A stretch of 64,000 nucleotides of DNA from Homalodisca vitripennis (lineage: Eukaryota > Arthropoda > Insecta > Hemiptera > Cicadellidae), in contig NC_060214.1 of assembly GCF_021130785.1 (NCBI RefSeq), positions 2,569,001 to 2,633,000 of the forward strand. Reading direction: 5' to 3'. Under the pieces are notes generated by a model, which did no database searches, was not told where the DNA came from, and saw nothing but the letters and a program-made list of their open reading frames with translations. The translations under genes and the position numbers were made by a program. This document shows positions 62,733-64,000 of the stretch, in pieces. The first letter of the stretch is position 1. The number at the start of each line of letters is the position of its first letter.

Positions 62733-62860
62733 TGGCCTTTGGACCAACAATGATGTGCAGTTTTTTAATTTTCTGTGAGACGCTTTCTCGTGTTTTCCTT
62801 GTGTTATTTTATCCTTACGTTTAATGGTCTTTTTGTCTCGCCTATGAATTTCCCATAGAA
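62733..62860 (-). mobile_element. Penelope-like GIY-YIG endonuclease fragment, reverse strand
   Basis: The reverse-strand reading KFIGETKRPLNVRIK, a stop, HKENTRKR, and then AHHCWSKGH matches the GIY-YIG nuclease of Penelope-like elements: (Y)IGET.R.L..R..EH followed by A.H.....GH. The fragment abuts the end of the non-LTR element above. Its sequence is the inverted partner of 63340-63480. Confidence 0.7.
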
Positions 62861-63339
62861 ACTACATTTTATACTGTGTGCCATGTTTTGGTTTAATTTT
62901 TACGAGACTTTGTCTAAGAGTATTGTGTGTTTAAACGTGGCACTAATGTTATACTTTCTGCCTATTCTTATAATTTTCTCCAAACTGGTACATTTGTAAA
63001 AAGGCTTTCAACGTCAAAACAATGACTAATTAGTCAACTTCAGGGATTTTGTAGAAACGACAAGATGAAATTTTTGACCGGAGTTAGTTTTTTATACCAA
63101 TGGCGTTAAAATAACTAAAAATACTTTAACTTTAGACAATTCCCTGAAAGTTGAATCACTAGAACTAAGGATAAGTTGGAGAGGGATACTAGGTTTTTGG
63201 ACTTTGGGGAAGGCCACGGGGGTTTGAACTGGTGAGGAGTTAATTTTGACATAAATGTATCTTTTGTGTTTAACAAAAATTTTCTTTGTGTTTTCTTAAG
63301 GTTTGCTACTCTGCGTTCAAATGAATCCGTTGGGTCTTT
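62861..63339. other. Sequence between inverted Penelope fragments
   Basis: The AT-rich interval includes a reverse frame (63420-63115) that reads ...SFERRVANLKKTQRKFLL and then KLTPHQFKPPWPSPK. This could be chance or part of the Penelope element. No motif is decisive. Confidence 0.35.
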
Positions 63340-63620
63340 ATTTAAAACCATAGGGAATACATAGGCGAGACAAAAATAACCACTAAACGTAAGGTATACA
63401 ATAACACACTCAGAATACACGAGAAAGGTTCTAATATAAAATTTAAAAAATGCACATCATTGTTGGTCCGAAGACCATCATATGAATTAGGATAAAGCCA
63501 ACATAATACATAAGGAATCTTATTTCTTTAAAAGAAAATTAATCGAAGCTTCATACATTAAAATTGGAAGACCAACCAATCAGTCAACCAATCAGTCGAG
63601 ATTAGACCGCTTTGTTTACC
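63340..63620 (+). mobile_element. Penelope-like GIY-YIG endonuclease fragment, forward strand
   Basis: The forward strand repeats the nuclease block in decayed form (YGNT, stop, ARQK, stop, PLNVR and NAHHCWSEDH) and continues into IHKESYFFKRKLIEASYIK, the KE..YFKRK..EA..I motif at the end of the Penelope GIY-YIG domain. It is the mirror of 62733-62860 over about 130 bp. Multiple stops show it is dead. Confidence 0.72.
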
Positions 63621-64000
63621 AATTATAAAAAATGAAAAAAATCCCAAAGTATCAAACAGATTAGACATCTGTAATAAACCAATTTGGAGTCACAGTATGG
63701 TTTTAAGAAGTTCATTTAGCATGAACCAATAATAAAAGAGTCATAGCTTTCCATTGTGTATTGCTAAAACAGCTGATATACTAGCTAGTTTAACCTGGGT
63801 CAGCGCAGATATACTTTATAGTTTAAACAACGAAATCAAAAGCATATGCTACGTTAAAATTAAGGTTTATAATTCTTTACAAATAAATGATAACGAGCAA
63901 GGCTTTATAAACTCATTATACCAAACTGACTTGGAGCACAGTAAGGTATGGCATGATGGAGACAAATCCTTGTACACCTGGGAACCTCGGAGTTGGGTTA
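63621..64000 (+). other. Open stretch running off the window edge, unassigned
   Basis: A forward frame without stops runs from 63736 to 64000 (about 88 codons, no ATG needed), ending YTWEPRSWV at the edge. Open runs of this length are expected by chance in a few places in 64 kb, and I recognise no domain. It may be flank of the Penelope fragment. Confidence 0.2.

Noticed and set aside
63736..64000. 88-codon open stretch at the right edge as a gene exon
   Set aside because: No motif and no splice acceptor evidence; runs this long occur by chance. Kept only as an unassigned feature.

Overview
The window looks like non-coding, repeat-dominated insect nuclear DNA. It is AT-rich by eye and carries long AT, CA/GT and GA microsatellites, many tandem arrays, and decayed retroelements. 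The proteins in the retroelement remnants resemble Jockey/CR1/R1-type non-LTR retrotransposons and Penelope-like elements. From memory, their wording resembles repeat proteins of true bugs such as sharpshooter leafhoppers, but that is an inference. I see no intact cellular gene, no convincing rRNA or tRNA, no operon and no CRISPR array. Almost all ATG-started frames are 60 to 130 codons long and are explained by chance, by satellite units whose length is a multiple of three, or by dead transposons.

Layout. From 1 to 13 kb there are tandem arrays with units of about 158, 149, 150, 130, 117, 102 and 52 bp. Between them lie a mariner-like MITE with 77-bp inverted ends (4468-5008), a broken non-LTR reverse transcriptase (9385-10185) and the first copy of a three-copy dispersed repeat (10370-10680). 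From 13 to 21 kb the DNA is mostly featureless, with a second MITE-like inverted repeat (13934-14317), the tail of another reverse transcriptase (14335-15060) and two related MITE-like pieces in opposite orientation (17.3 and 19.8 kb). From 21 to 33.5 kb there is a belt of arrays with units of 120/144, 114, 156, 19, 135 and 156 bp, plus a long reverse-strand non-LTR remnant (30176-31990).

From 33.5 to 48.3 kb the window holds a Penelope-type reverse transcriptase piece (34567-34890), a 673-bp LTR-like element with a 4-bp target duplication (36364-37036), a non-LTR 3' end (38380-38942), a 186-bp array whose units look like a repeated first exon (39320-40096), an R1-like endonuclease remnant broken by a 73-bp array (41985-43510), another reverse-strand non-LTR remnant (45200-47410) and a 133-bp array. 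From 48 to 64 kb there are arrays of 118 and 112 bp, a 243-bp duplication, a second copy of the LTR-like element with its own target duplication (58065-58736), a forward non-LTR remnant with endonuclease and reverse-transcriptase motifs (61020-62732), and two Penelope GIY-YIG fragments in inverted orientation (62733-63620).

The genes do not work together as a system. The main signal is structural: about 20 tandem arrays, mostly with unrelated units, cover roughly 13 kb (about a fifth of the window). Several abut or interrupt transposon remnants, and several show two or three interleaved unit subtypes. All similarity statements come from reading by eye; no database search was run.
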